A stretch of 64,000 bases of DNA, from positions 1,346,157,050-1,346,221,049 of the forward strand of contig OY856411.1 in the NCBI GenBank assembly GCA_963693085.1. The letters run 5' to 3'. Within the stretch, counting starts at the first letter, position 1. Each line of letters starts with the position of its first letter. This document shows, one piece after another, positions 34,462 to 46,600 of the stretch. Position numbers and translations under genes: made by a program. Origin of the DNA: Alisma plantago-aquatica (lineage: Eukaryota > Streptophyta > Magnoliopsida > Alismatales > Alismataceae). The notes below the pieces were generated by a model. The model was not told the origin of the DNA, did no database searches, and saw only the letters and a program-made list of their open reading frames with translations.

Positions 34462-34528
34462 AAACCTCTCCATCTTAAGAAGTTTTCTCTAGAAATTCAA
34501 AAAAACTTTGGATTAGTTATCCTCATCT
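34462..34528 (-). pseudogene. End of gypsy internal region with polypurine tract
   Basis: On the minus strand the sequence reads AAAACTTCTTAAGATGGAGAGG before the LTR, the usual non-coding end of gypsy pol plus polypurine tract. The copia array begins at 34529, so the rest of the element was displaced. Confidence 0.55.
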
Positions 34529-35733
34529 TATTGGATCCTAGGATGGGTGATTAAGGAGCTCTAGATGGGGGTTGAATAGATTTGAATGCACTTAAATAAA
34601 ATTCATTAAACCTTCAAGATATTTCAGAAGATAGGGTTTCTAATATGGAAATTTGATGTGTAACTAAACATACATAGCTAGGATTAGAGAGAATGGACAT
34701 GCACGAATTAACAAGCTATATAGGGTGGTTCCATACTTCAAACTAGAAGTATGTCAATCCACTACCTAGAGAGTTCAACCTCTAGGATTTCTTAACCATT
34801 GCACTCCTATATTCTTCATAAGACATACAATACAAAACCCCCCAAAGGACTTACCTATCCAACCAAGAGTCTTCAACATACCCAAGGAGTTACCCACTTT
34901 TCAAGGAGTCTTCGGCCTTCACCAAGGAGTTACCCACTCTTGCACAAGTCTTCGGCCTTGAAGGAATTACCCACTCTTCTTTCATCTTCATCTTTTGACT
35001 TCACCTATGACAATAAGAAGCTTTCACTAAGGACTTATCCACTTGAGCAAGGAGTCTTCTACTTCACTAAGGGCTTACCTACTCTTGCTCCAAGTCAGCG
35101 GTTTTAAATCTCTTCGTCAAGGGACTCCTTCCATTATTCTTTTTCACCTCTCTTAGCTAAGAGTGAGAACCTTCATATTCAAGGCTGAATGAGAGATTGA
35201 GATGTGGTGCAAATGAGAGACTCACAAGATGTACATGTAGGACTAGCTCTCTTACAAATCTCCTACTCACTCTAATGGATGATGTAAGTGATTAAGCATA
35301 AAGAGAGAGAGAGGAGGCTATAGAAGGCACTCAACTATAGATAGGGACCTTCATAGCGCTTGACTAACGTGGGATGAAGCCCAAGGGGTCCTATTTATAG
35401 TTGGAGATGCCTAGTAGGCTTTGGGAACACTTAAGGATTAATACTAGCCATTTGTGATGTTGTAGCGGATATATTTTCATGTTTTGCAACATTCCAATGA
35501 CTAGAAGCACTTTTCTGCACTTTTCATACAATGCATTTTGTCGAGTGTGAATAAAAGTAACTCGACCGATCGCACTATGCGACAAATGTGAATTTAAACC
35601 ATCTGTCGAGTTTGTCTGGGGGGAAACTTGATTGATCCACTTAAATCAGTTTTGTTTTGCGTAGAGATTGATGGAGTTCTATGAATCAAAAACTCGAACA
35701 AACTAAGGAATTCTCAAAATCCACCAAGGGGTG
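34529..35733 (-). repeat. Copia LTR-1, left part
   Basis: Starts TATTGGATCC where LTR-2 and LTR-3 have TGTTGGATCC. It matches 51518-52703 and 57379-58567 up to CCACCAAGGGG, where gypsy-2 was inserted. A minus-strand TATA box lies at 35391-35400. Confidence 0.9.
35391..35400 (-). promoter_or_regulatory. TATA box, copia LTR-1
   Basis: On the minus strand CTATAAATAG, identical in the other two LTRs at 52370-52379 and 58233-58242 and oriented towards gag. Confidence 0.6.
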
Positions 35734-38700
35734 TATAACATCCTCATTTTTCAAGTATTCAATTCCAATTTTTCTAATATCACATCCTTTATGGTCACAT
35801 CTTATAAATAATCTCAGTTGTTATTTTGTACTAAAAAAATTCCTAATCAAAAATAACATACAAATAATAGGAAACCTAAAATTTCATTATTTAATTACTT
35901 TTAAATAATTAGTTATGCAATATCAAAGATTTATCTATAATTAATTATATTGATTACTTTGATAACCCAATTCAAGAACTAATTGTTGAAGAATATACTA
36001 GACATTTTTGGGAGTGTCTGATCAAATTTTTGAGACCCATCAAACTTTAATTTATCGGGGAAATAAAATTAGGAAATTAATGGTTAATAATGAGTGGAAA
36101 TGAATTAATATACACCTATCTTCCTTGGCAGCTTTTTCCCTAACCTTTAGATTAGATATGCTTTAAACTAGTGTAATCTTAGCCTTTGGTCACCTTCTCC
36201 TACCTCTACCTGAGTTTGAAACATGACTGTGCCCTTTCAATTGTGAAAATTTCATGAGTCATACACTCATTTTGGAAACCAACTATTCCACAGTCTTCTA
36301 GAGATCAATCCACGCCCAACGAGCCATTGCTTGAACCCTAAAAATGCCTCCATAAGAAACACCCTTCTCAGATGCCACTCCCTTCACATCACCAAGTTGC
36401 TAACCACCTCCTAGAATTCTATTTGATTCCCCAAGCATCCTCAAAGCTTCAGTCCACTCCCCTAAATCATCATACACCATCAATTTCACCACAATAGCTT
36501 TGGCCACCCCCACTCTACATCTTCTTCAACCTCTAACCTTCTGCAGCCATTACCAGTCCTCACATCGTCTCCCTCCAATTCCTTGCTTTGACACCATCCC
36601 TCAAAGTCCAGTAATTGAACCCTTCTCTCCCTCTGGGTCAAGGTTTGCTGAGGTAGTGTACCCTTAAGGGCTCACAGTGGCAGCACATTGGGTCCTTATC
36701 ATTGAGAAGACCCAGGCATGTGCGGCCCATTATAGTGTTATGAGAGATCACCAAAGATCATGTTGAAGCTTCTCTTTTCGCTTCCAAGTCACTATGGAAG
36801 GTACATACTCCACAGCCATCTCCTTTGTTCATGCTTGGTTTCGCATGACTAATGTCGACGTTGTCTCCCTACTTCTCACAGTTGACCTCACAATTTGTTC
36901 TTCGACTCTAAGGCAATCCATCAACTTTAGAGGGTTTTTTTAGGGGCACGAGTCCCCTTCCTTCTCCTCTTTTTGGTTCTGGTTCAGTTCCCATTGTTTC
37001 CCTTGTGTGCGGTCATGGCAGAGCAACCTCACTGCTCTTGCCTTTCCCTGGCCTACGCAAGGATTATCAGGGGTGTCTTGACACCTCAACACTAACACCT
37101 ATGATATGTTTATCCCAGTTTGTTCTACCTTGAGTCTAAACTCGTATGGCCATGAGCTTTGTTTAAACTGAAATATAATTCAGCATTGTTGTTGTGGTTG
37201 TCATGTGCTTTCTATTTAATCATAGGTACTATGTTGGATCAGTGTGATAGTTTAATCTATCCATCATTATATTATCATACCTCATATGTATAACTTCAAC
37301 TCATATTAAACAAAACCCAATGGATAGAATATTTCATCATCTTACCTATTTACAATATCAAGTTCACATATTTACAAATAATCACACCTAGATCCTATAA
37401 CAAAACTAGGATTAAGAGGTTGATAACCTTTAACCTTGGATTAGGAAATGTCGATCTATGTTAGGTACATTGAATATGTCATCTCATCACTTAATTTGAA
37501 ATAGTCCACTGCCAAGAATAATGTTAAGACAACATTATATGAATCAGGGTAGGTATATCTCTATTTAAGAAGCCTTGTGTTATTCAATGAAATACATATC
37601 AAGACTAGGAAGTTCATGAACTAACCTAAACAAGTAAATTGTAATCTAAAATCACGCTAACCCTGAATAGGTGGTTGCTATGGTAATATGAATTTGTCAC
37701 AATGCTATATGCATGCTCATATAGGGAAATTATGTAATAAGAGTATAACCAGGCAATTTGTATGTGTATCATGACCATTAATCCATAAATCTTATTAATA
37801 CTACAATAAACATATATAAAGAACTAATGTATGAATATTTGGCATACATGAAAAGTACATGTAATAATTAAAACATTCAGAACCCCTAATGACCCTAAAT
37901 ATGTTGACCAAAAAGGGATGAGAGATCCGATAAAACCTTTTGGTTTCTTAAGAGAAAAGTAGATCCAATTTTCAAGTGAGTAATATCAAAGGGATATAGC
38001 TTACTATAGGTAAGTGGGCCATGTCCTATGAATTCTTATTAAGTTATTATCTTTAGATAGATAGTCTAAATTTGGAAGTGTTGTTATGTTCTCATAATGC
38101 AGTAGTTGACTGCATTTGAACTTTTTGGTAGATATGATGTAACATGCATAGTTATGTCTTATAAGTTTTTAGTAACTTGTTACCTATCATGAGCATACAC
38201 ATTCAATTTAGTTGAATATGTTCAGTTACTATAGATTAATTTCATTGCATTAGATAAGTAATACAAACTTCTTAGATATTTAGATTAGATTCATATTTAG
38301 ATATACATTCAGAACTCAGTATTAGTTTAGATTTAGAAATTATTTATGTAGATTAAGATGAATAATTCATAATCTTCACATAAGACATTATATGATAACT
38401 CATTTAGTTGTCCTAGGATGATCAGATGCATCTGTTGCCAATTCATAGGAGTGTTTACTCCAATTCTGAGGTACTTTGGTACCAATTCAAGACGTAGCCA
38501 CGCCAATTCAAAGACACCTCAGTGTCATTCAAAGGCATGTAGTTCCAACTCAGAGGTACTTCAGTACTATTTTAGGAAATAGTTATGTCAGTTCAAGAGG
38601 ACTTATTGTATAACGGTGACCACAATTTAGATAAAATTTGTAACCAAAACATATTGTTAAGACTTTACAATTTTTCCTTTTAATTATACTCATGTTTTAT

Positions 38701-39103
38701 TCTCTGTGTTAGAATTCATTGCCACTTACTCTAACCCTTAGATTTCCCTTTTTTGTGCATGGTTGGGGATGCGACATCTGCAGATAGTAGTTGGACGAGA
38801 AGTAGCTTGAAGACCTGTAAAGCTAGAGGACATACATCATTGGTGGGACATTACCCTAGCAATCCTTCCATCGTGGAGTTTTCTTTTAGTTGTTCATTTA
38901 CCTTTCCATATTAGGACTCTTACTCCCAAACTCACAGACTATTTTTTGATCTTATAGAACTTGGTTATGGACTCAGTTGGTTGGGTTATTTAAATGCTTT
39001 AGTATGCTAGATATGTGATGTTTGCCCAAGTTTTTAATGATATATGTTATTTGATGCTTCCACGTGTATTATTTTTGGTTTTATAAAATGGGCATGTGTT
39101 ACA
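35734..39103 (+). repeat. gypsy-2 5' LTR
   Basis: Runs from TATAACATCC (TG changed to TA) to GTGTTACA. It aligns with 43649-47016 over its full length. It contains the hairpin array at 38448-38568. Its middle (about 36100-37100) is less AT-rich, like the corresponding part of the partner. Confidence 0.92.
38425..38600. repeat. Array of small hairpins, gypsy-2 5' LTR
   Basis: Units begin at 38448, 38470, 38491, 38513, 38534 and 38555, a step of 21-22 bases. Each is a 4-5 base stem, 4-5 base loop and complementary stem, separated by an AATTCAGA-like spacer. Stems are GGAGT/ACTCC, GGTAC/GTACC, GACGT/ACGCC (one mismatch), GACAC/GTGTC, GGCA/TTCC (one mismatch) and GGTAC/GTACT (one mismatch). Weaker units flank the array. 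Confidence 0.75.
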
Positions 39104-39106
39104 ATT

Positions 39107-39118
39107 TGGTATCAGAGT
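39107..39118 (+). other. gypsy-2 primer binding site
   Basis: TGGTATCAGAGT three bases after the LTR end, the tRNA-Met complement. Confidence 0.85.
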
Positions 39119-39484
39119 GTCTTAATAAACATTGGTGATCAATTTTTGTAGATATATCTTGTGAATGTCATTTCTTTCCCTACAGATGGCCTCTACAAAA
39201 AAGGGAAAGGATCATGCTGAGGGAGAGGTGATCTCCTATAGTTCAGGGGTAGGGGTGCTAATTTGGGAGGGGTCAACCCCAATGGTCACCTAAACTTTCC
39301 TCTTGATGTTCTCATCAAGGCCCTGGAAGATGCCCTGACTGCCCCAAGAGAGATACAGCCACCACCAAGAAACAAGGAGTTGACCCTGATTGACTTTCTT
39401 AAAATCAAGCCAGTAACGTTCTCTGGAGAGGCTGAGGCTGGCATTGTTACCCGAGTAGAGGAATGGTTGATGAATGTCAAGCAT

Positions 39485-40226
39485 TGTTTTAACATCCTAG
39501 GATTTGAGGCCTCAGGTAGAATGATCTTATAAGGAATGAATGGACTACCCATATCACCAAGGTGCACCTCCTTTTTAGGGAGCCCATCTCTAATGAACTT
39601 CATAGTTAAGCATGCTCAGCTTGGAGTAGTACTAGGATGGGTGACTAGTCAGGAAGTTCATCCTGCTTGTGCATGAATGGGGACAAAGCACACAATTAAG
39701 GCTAGTGGTGGTTTGTGGGGCCAATCGTCATTCTTGAAACTCTACTAGAGCTTTGGGCAGTGGGCCCAAGCATTTAAAATGGTATCAGAGTCATAACACC
39801 TCTAGTAGGTGGGACCCACATGGACATGTGGTATGCCAGTCTTGATCTGTGTGGTCTAGGCATGTTGGAAAGGGCTATCCATGGTGATGTAGCCACCCTT
39901 GCACTAGTATTTCATGATTGAGAGTTGGGTTCCCATGGGTCATTCTTGGTTTGCATTGAAATGGGGAAATATAATGAGGCCTTATAGTTGAGCCTTGGCA
40001 AGGACGTCAAGAGTTTAAGTGGTGGAGATTGTAATGTCCAAGGATTTGAGGCCTCAGATAAAATGATCTTATAAGGAATGGATGGACTACCCATATAACC
40101 AAGGTGCACCTCCTTTTTAGGGAGCCCATCTCTAAAGAACTCCATAGTTAAGTGTGCTCAGCTTTTAGTAGTACTAGGATAGGTGACCAATTGGGAAGTT
40201 CATCTTAGCTTGCATGTGAGTGAGAA
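39485..40226 (+). mobile_element. Cassandra TRIM element in gypsy-2 gag
   Basis: LTR 39485-39777 (293 bases), PBS AATGGTATCAGAGTC at 39778-39792, internal region to 40029 with a G-rich purine tract, second LTR 40030 to about 40226. Both LTRs carry the 5S-like segment. The second LTR lacks its last ~95 bases. The left edge blends into gag codons (TGTTTTAACATCC for TGTAACATCC), so its exact start is uncertain by a few bases. No coding capacity. Confidence 0.9.
39590..39660 (+). other. 5S rRNA-like domain in Cassandra LTR
   Basis: GAACTTCATAGTTAAGCATG, then GTAGTACTAGGATGGGTGAC and AGGAAGT correspond to box A, the intermediate element and box C of plant 5S rRNA. A second copy lies at about 40135-40200. 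Confidence 0.8.
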
Positions 40227-40319
40227 TAACAATCAGAAGCAAGGTCAGAACCACCAGAGGGAGATAAGTCATGCAAGGGTCTTTTCCATTACTACTGAGG
40301 CATTAGATGAAGATCAAGT

Positions 40320-40615
40320 CATTGAAGGTATGGCTTTTATAAGATAATTATCTATTGAAGTCCTATTCGACTCAGGGCATTGCATGCTTTTATATCTATT
40401 GTGCTAGCTTCAATGCTAGAATTACCCTTGGAAGATCTCCACAATGATCTCAAAATTAGAACATCTAGTAGACGTGTTAACGTACCTAGGAGGATGATTT
40501 CAAGGGTTGAGATTATCCTAGAAGGGAGAGTATTTCCTACAGACCTTATGGTTTTGCCCTTAAATAACTTTTATATTATTTTGGGTATGAGTTGGCTCTA
40601 TACATACTCCTAGAC
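40320..40615 (+). pseudogene. gypsy-2 aspartic protease
   Basis: VIEGMAF and then IEVLFDSGH near 40355-40380 keep the catalytic DSG. After a one-frame shift, HAFISIVLASMLELPLEDL and IILEGRVFPTDLMVLPLNNFYIILGMSWLYTYS complete the fold, ending at the ILGMSWL motif. A frameshift directly after DSG and a stop in the preceding strand disable it. Confidence 0.85.
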
Positions 40616-40756
40616 TGTAGAAGGAAGTTAGTCACCATATCTCAGCCTAATGAGGAGCCTTTAGTTATAAAAGGAAGGAAGAAGAATCACAAAGACTTCT
40701 TTGTTTCTGCAATTCAGGTAGATAAGCTAATAAAGAAAGGGTGTTAGATCTATCTT

Positions 40757-41640
40757 GTGTCAGTTATAACTAAAAAAGAGAATCCTCTTGTTGATATCCC
40801 CATAGTAAATGAGTTCCATGCTTTCTTCCATGAGGCCCTACATGGCCTACCCCCTGAACAAGAGCTTGAACTCTCTGTTGACCTCCTTGGCACCACACCC
40901 ATTTCTAAGGCCCCATACATGATGGCACCCACAAAACTTGTTGAACTGGAGAAGCATATACACGAGCATCTAGATCTGGGCTATATTCATCCTAATTCTT
41001 CTCCATGGGGAGTTAATGTCCTATTCGTCAAAAAAGAAGGATGGTTCCATTTGTATGTATGTCGACTATCGGATGTTGAACCAGCAGACAATAAAGAATA
41101 AGTACATGTTACTGTGAATAGATGACTTGTTCGACCAGTTAAAGACATCCAAGGTATTCTCAGAGATAGATTTGCACAGTTCATACCATGAATTGAAGAT
41201 CAAACCCTTAGATATAGAGAACACAACCTTCTACATTAGATTTGGACACTTTGAGTTCCTTGTCATGTCCTTTGGCCTCACTAATGCCCCTGCAATTTTC
41301 ATGGACCTGATGAATGTCATCTTCCATCAGTATTTGGAATCCTTCATTATTATCTTCATAGACAATATTTTCATATATTTTGATAATGACCAACAGCACA
41401 ACGAGAACCTACACATCACTCTCGAGACATTTCAACAACAACTATTATACTAGAAGTTGTCTAAATGTGAATTCTAGAGTCACAAGGTTATGTTCCTTGG
41501 ACATATAATTTCTTATGGTCATATTTATGTAGGTCTGGTAGAGGTTGAATCCGTGATGAATTGGGCGACCCTGACTACTCCTTCTGATATTCAAAGCTTC
41601 TTAGGGTTAGTAGGATACTATACGAGTTGCATTCAAGACT
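40757..41640 (+). pseudogene. gypsy-2 reverse transcriptase
   Basis: Blocks in order: [97 protein letters not shown], then IIFIDNIFIYFD at about 41349-41384, where the second catalytic Asp is Asn (GAC AAT at 41361-41366). KLSKCEF, FLGHIIS and LGLVGYYTSCIQDFS follow. Frame changes occur near 41100 and a stop at 41452. Confidence 0.9.
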
Positions 41641-42290
41641 TTTCTATTATAGAATAACCTCTGATAACACTCACACAAAAAGAAGCAAAGTTTGTTTGGA
41701 GAGATAAGTGTGAGCAGAGTTTCCAAACCCTGAAGAGGAGACTCACCTCAATACTTGTACTTGTACTTCCTTCAAAAAATGATGGCTTTGTCATTTTCAT
41801 TTATGCTTTGAAGTTAGGTTTGGGTTGTGTTTTTCAACAGAAGGGCAAAGTTATAGCTAATGCATCTAGACAATCAAATCACATGAGGAAAACTACCCCA
41901 CTCATGATCTGCTAGAAGCAATTGTGTATGCATTCAAGATCTAGAGACATTACTTGTATGGTACTTAGTTTGAAATTTCCTGTCACCATAAAAGCCTCAA
42001 GTATATCTTGAGTCAGAAATATTTGAACATGATGCAATGATGATGCATCAAATTCTTCAAGGATTACGACTTCATTATCTCTTATTATCTTGGAGAGGAC
42101 AATGTGGTAGTGGATGCCTTGAGCAGGAAGAATGAAGTAGTCATTGCAACAACGATTGTTGATGAATAGAAGATGATGCATGCTTTTACAGAGTGGAGGC
42201 CACAACTCAACGAGGTAGAATTAAAGGTGACACATCTTACAAGACAACCTGACTAAACTTGTGAGATTCTACAATACAACAAAGTAGTCC
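41641..42290 (+). pseudogene. gypsy-2 RNase H and connection
   Basis: The frame carries EAKFVWRDKCEQSFQTLKRR, LPSKNDGFVIFIYALKLGLGCVFQQKGKVIA, then in shifted frames the HDLLEAIVYAFKI-RHYL and HHKSLKYI-like blocks and GEDNVVVDALSRKNEVV near 42092-42140. Several stops and frameshifts are present. Confidence 0.8.
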
Positions 42291-43625
42291 TAACCTTCCT
42301 TGCATGTTGGGACGATTACCAAAAGATGATGCTAACCTATCTAAGGTAAAGGAAGGTGAAATCTTGATGAAGAATAGGTTATGCATACCTACGTCTGAGC
42401 AATAATAGAATATGTTGTCAGAAGAGCATGGGATGAAGTACACTATCCATCCAGTACCTACAAAAATGTACCAGGACCTAAAGAGGGCCTATGGTGGGAG
42501 GGCATGAAGAGAGATATAGCAGAATTTGTATCTAAGTGCTTCACATGTCAGGAAGTGAAAGTTGAACATCAAAGACTTGAGGTTTGTTGCAACCACTAGA
42601 GTTTCTTGAATGGAAATGGGAAAAGATAACCATAGACTTTGTCAAAGGATTGCCAAAGTCTCAGAAGGGATTTGATGCAGTGTGGGTAGTTGTGGATTGT
42701 TTGACAAAAAAGTGGTCATTTCCTAGATTTTAATACAACTGCTACAGTTTCAGACATGGTTGATCTTTATATCCAGGAGATTGTAAGACTACATGGAGTT
42801 ACTTCCTCCATAGTTTCAAATAGAGATCCAAAGTTCACTTCAAAGATGTGGAATCAAGTCCAGGAAGAATCGGGTACCAAGTTTCATTTCAGTATTACCT
42901 ATCATCCTCCGATTGATGGTCAGTCTGAGAGAACCATTCAGACTATTGAGGACATTCTTAGAGATTGTATCCTAGAGTGGGAAGGTTCATGTGTAAGTAT
43001 CTTTCACTTTCATAATTCACCTATAATTATATTTTTCATGCAAGCATAGTCATGGTACCATATGATGCCCTCTATGGGATGCCATGCAAGTCACCTCTTC
43101 ACTAGAACGATCCAAGAAAAAGGATTTTGATAAGAATCCAAAATCTATAACTTTATACATATCATGTGGCACTCATTAGGGAGAAAATGAAAAATGTTGA
43201 GGATAGACAAAAGAACTATGTTGATGCATGCAGATCTGATAAAAAGTCCTTATAGGGGATTATGCGTTCTTGAAAGTCGATCCCATAAAGTCTATTACCA
43301 GATCCAGAGTGAAAGGCAAACTCAGTCCTAGATATGTTGGTCCTTGTGAGATTCTCGATCAGATGGGCGAAAGTGCCTATAGGCTAGCCTTACCACCTTT
43401 TTATAAGCAAATCCATAATGTCTTCCATGCATCAGTGTTGAGGAAGTATGTCCAGCATAGTTCTCATATGCTCTCTTATGAACCTATTGAGATGAAAAAA
43501 TATCTATCTTATGAAGAGATTCTGTTAAGGATCCTCGACACCCAAACAAATCAGTCAAAGAAGAAAGACATTGTCCTAGTTGAAGTTTTATGGAAAAATC
43601 ACAATCTAGAGGAAGCCCCCTAAGA
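42291..43625 (+). pseudogene. gypsy-2 integrase with chromodomain-like tail
   Basis: The zinc-binding part is seen near 42440-42560 (HPVPTKMYQDLKR, KCFTCQEVK). The core reads ITIDFVKGLPKSQKGFD, then MVDLYIQEIVRLHGVTSSIVSNRDPKFTSKMW at 42756 on and DGQSERTIQTIEDILRDC; the second catalytic Asp (normally SDRD) is Asn. The C terminus in 43270-43623 is open: KLSPRYVGPCEILDQMGESAY, then VFHASVLRKYV, ILDTQTNQSKKKDIVLVEVL and WKNHNLEEAP. The last stretch is the Del/Tekay chromodomain-like end. Confidence 0.9.
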
Positions 43626-43629
43626 ACAT

Positions 43630-43648
43630 AAGGAAGCGGGGAGAGGAT
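43630..43648 (+). other. gypsy-2 polypurine tract
   Basis: AAGGAAGCGGGGAGAGGAT directly before TGTAACATCC at 43649. Confidence 0.8.
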
Positions 43649-46600
43649 TGTAACATCCTCATTTTGAGGTATTCAATGGCAATTTCCCTAATATCACGTC
43701 CTTTATGGTCACATCTTATAAAAAGGTCATTTTTAAATAATTTTGGTTGTTATTTTGTATTGAAAATTTTCATAATCAAAGATAACCAATAAATAAGCAG
43801 AAACCCAAAATTTCATTATTTAATTACTTTTAATAGTTAGTTATGCAATATCAAAAGCTTTATCTATTATTAATTATATTGATTTATTTGATAACCCAAC
43901 TCGAGAACTAATTGTAGGAGAATATACTATACATTTTGGGGGCGCCTGGTCAAATTTGGAGACCCGTCAGACTTTAATTGATAGGGGAAATAAAATTGGG
44001 GAATTAATGGTTAAAATTGAGTGGAAATAAATTAATATACACTTATCTTCTGTGGCCTCTTTTTCCCTGACCGTCAGATCATGTCCTCTTTGAATTGGAA
44101 TGATCTCAGTCATCAGTAACCTTCTTCTACCTCAGCATAAATATGAAACATGATTGCCCACTTTTGATTGCAAAAATCTCGTGAATCATACACTCATTTT
44201 GGAAATCGACTATCCCACTGTATTTTGGAGATCAATCTGCACTAAGCGAGCCATTTTTCAAACCCTAGAAATGCCCTTCTCAGATACCTCTTCTTTCTTG
44301 CTTATAAGTTGTAACTCACCTCCTAGGCTTCCATTTGATTTCACAATCATCCTTAAAGCTTTACTGCACTCCCCTGAACCCTCCTCCACCATCAATGTCC
44401 ACCGTAGTAACTTTGGCCACCCCCACTCTACATCATCTTTAACCTCTAGCCTTCCGCTTCCATTACCAATCCTCACATCAATTCCCTCCAATTCCATACT
44501 CCTACACCATCCCTCAAAGTCCAATAACCTAACCCCCCTTCCCTCTGGGTCATATTTTTCTGAGGCGGCATACCCTCAAGGGCTCACGACGACAACACAT
44601 AAGGTCCTTGTTGTCGAGAAGACCCAGGTGTGTGTGGCCCATTATAGTGCGACATGACATAATTGAAGAGCCTTCTAAAGCTTCTCTTTTTGCTTCCAAG
44701 TTGCCATAGAAGATACATACTCCTCACCCATCTCCTTTGTTCATGTCTAATTCTGTGTGATTGATGTCAACGTCTTTGCCCTACTTCTTACGGTCGACCT
44801 CATGATTTTTCTTCGACTCTGAGACAAGACAACAAGAATAGAGGTCTTTTTGAGGGGTATGAGTCCCCTTCCTTCTTCTCTTTATGGTTCTAGATTAGAT
44901 TACCTTGTCTCCCCTGTATGCGGTCATGGTAGAGCAGCCTCACTACTCTTCGCTTTCCCTAGCCTGTGCAGATCATCGGGGGTGTCTTGACACCTTGAGA
45001 CTAACACCTCTAATCCGTTGATCCCAGTCTCTTCTATCTTGAGTCTATACTTGTATTGCTATGAGCTTTGTTCAAACTAAAATATAGTTCAACCTTGTTG
45101 TTGTGGTTGTCCCGTGATTTTTATTTAATCATAGGTACTATGTTGGATCTGTGCAATAGTTAAATCTACCCGTCAATATATTACCATGCCTCATATGTAT
45201 AGCTTCAACTCATATTGAAAAAACCCAATGGATAGAAGCTTTCATCATGTTACCTATTACCGATATCGAGTTCACATATTTATACATAAACACGCCTCAA
45301 TCCTATAACAAAACTAGTATTAAGAGGCCGATAACATATAAAATTGGTTTAGGAAACGTTGATCTATGTTAGGTACATTGAATAGGTCATCTCATCACTT
45401 TAATTGAAATAGTCCACTACCAAGAATATGCTCAAACTTCATTATATAAATCAAGATAGGTATATCTCCATTTAAGAAGGTTTATGTTGTTCAGTCAAAT
45501 ACGTCAAGACTAGGAAGTTAATGAACTGACCTCGACAATTAAGTTGTAGCCTATAATCACCCTATCCCTGAATAGGTGGTTGCTATGGTAATATGAATGT
45601 GTCACTATGCTATATGCATGCTCATATATGGAAATTACATAGTAAGAGTATGACTAGTAAATTAATATATGTATCACGACCATCTAATCCATAAATCTTA
45701 TTAATACTACAATAAACATATATAAATAACTAATGTATGAATATTTGACATAAATGAAAAGTGCATGTAATAATAATAACAATTGGAGCCCCTAATGACC
45801 CTAAATATGTTGACCAAAAAGGGATGAGAGATCTGATAAAACCTTTTAGTTTTTAGGAGAAAAGTAGATCCAATTTTTTAGGGAGAAATATCAATAGGAA
45901 TTTGTCTTACTACATGTAAGTGGGCCATGTCCTATGATTATTCTTCAATTATTATCTTTAGATAGTTGGTCTAAATTAGGAGGTTTTGTTATGTTCTTAG
46001 AATGCAGTAGTTGACTGCATTCAGACTTTCCGGTAGATATGATGTTACATGCATAGTTATGTTTTATAATTTTTTAGCAACTTGTTACCTGCCATGAGCA
46101 TTAGAATTCAGTTTAGTTGATTATGTTCAGTTACTATAGAGTAAATTAATTACATCAGATAAGTAATACAAACTTATTAGATATTCAAATTAGATTCATA
46201 GTTAGATATACATTCAGAACTCAGTTATCAGTATTCAGTATCAGTTTAAATCTAGAAATCTATAAATTTAGATTAAGATGAGTAAGTCAGAACCATTACA
46301 TAAGACATTATATGATAGGTCCTCATTCAATAGTCCCCAGAAGATTCAAAGGCATCTGTTTTCAATTTAGAGGAGTGTTCACTCCAATTCAGAGGTATTT
46401 TGTTACCAATTCATGGCGTAACCACGCCAATTAAGAGACACCTCAGTGTCATTCAGAGGCATGTAGTGCCAACTCAAAGGTACTTTAGTACCATTTTAGG
46501 GCTTAGCTACACCAATTAAGGAGGACTTATTGTATAATGGTGGCCACAAGTTACAAAAAATTCGTAACTAAAATATATTGTTAAGACTTTATGGATTTCC

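Larger units (their letters stand above)
39186..40330 (+). pseudogene. gag: gypsy-2 gag, split by Cassandra
   Basis: It opens with MASTKKGKDHAEG at 39186, shifts frame, and continues in 39263-39484 as LTLIDFLKIKPVTFSGEAEAG then VEEWLMNVKHCFN, the usual start of the chromoviral capsid. Cassandra follows at about 39485. After it gag resumes only at NNQKQGQNHQREISHARVFS, the tail between zinc knuckle and protease. The central capsid and knuckle are missing, so DNA was lost along with the end of the Cassandra LTR. Confidence 0.85.

Noticed and set aside
44154..44657. 167-codon plus frame and its 88-codon antisense in the gypsy-2 3' LTR
   Set aside because: The corresponding stretch of the 5' LTR is interrupted by stops and frameshifts; no domain.
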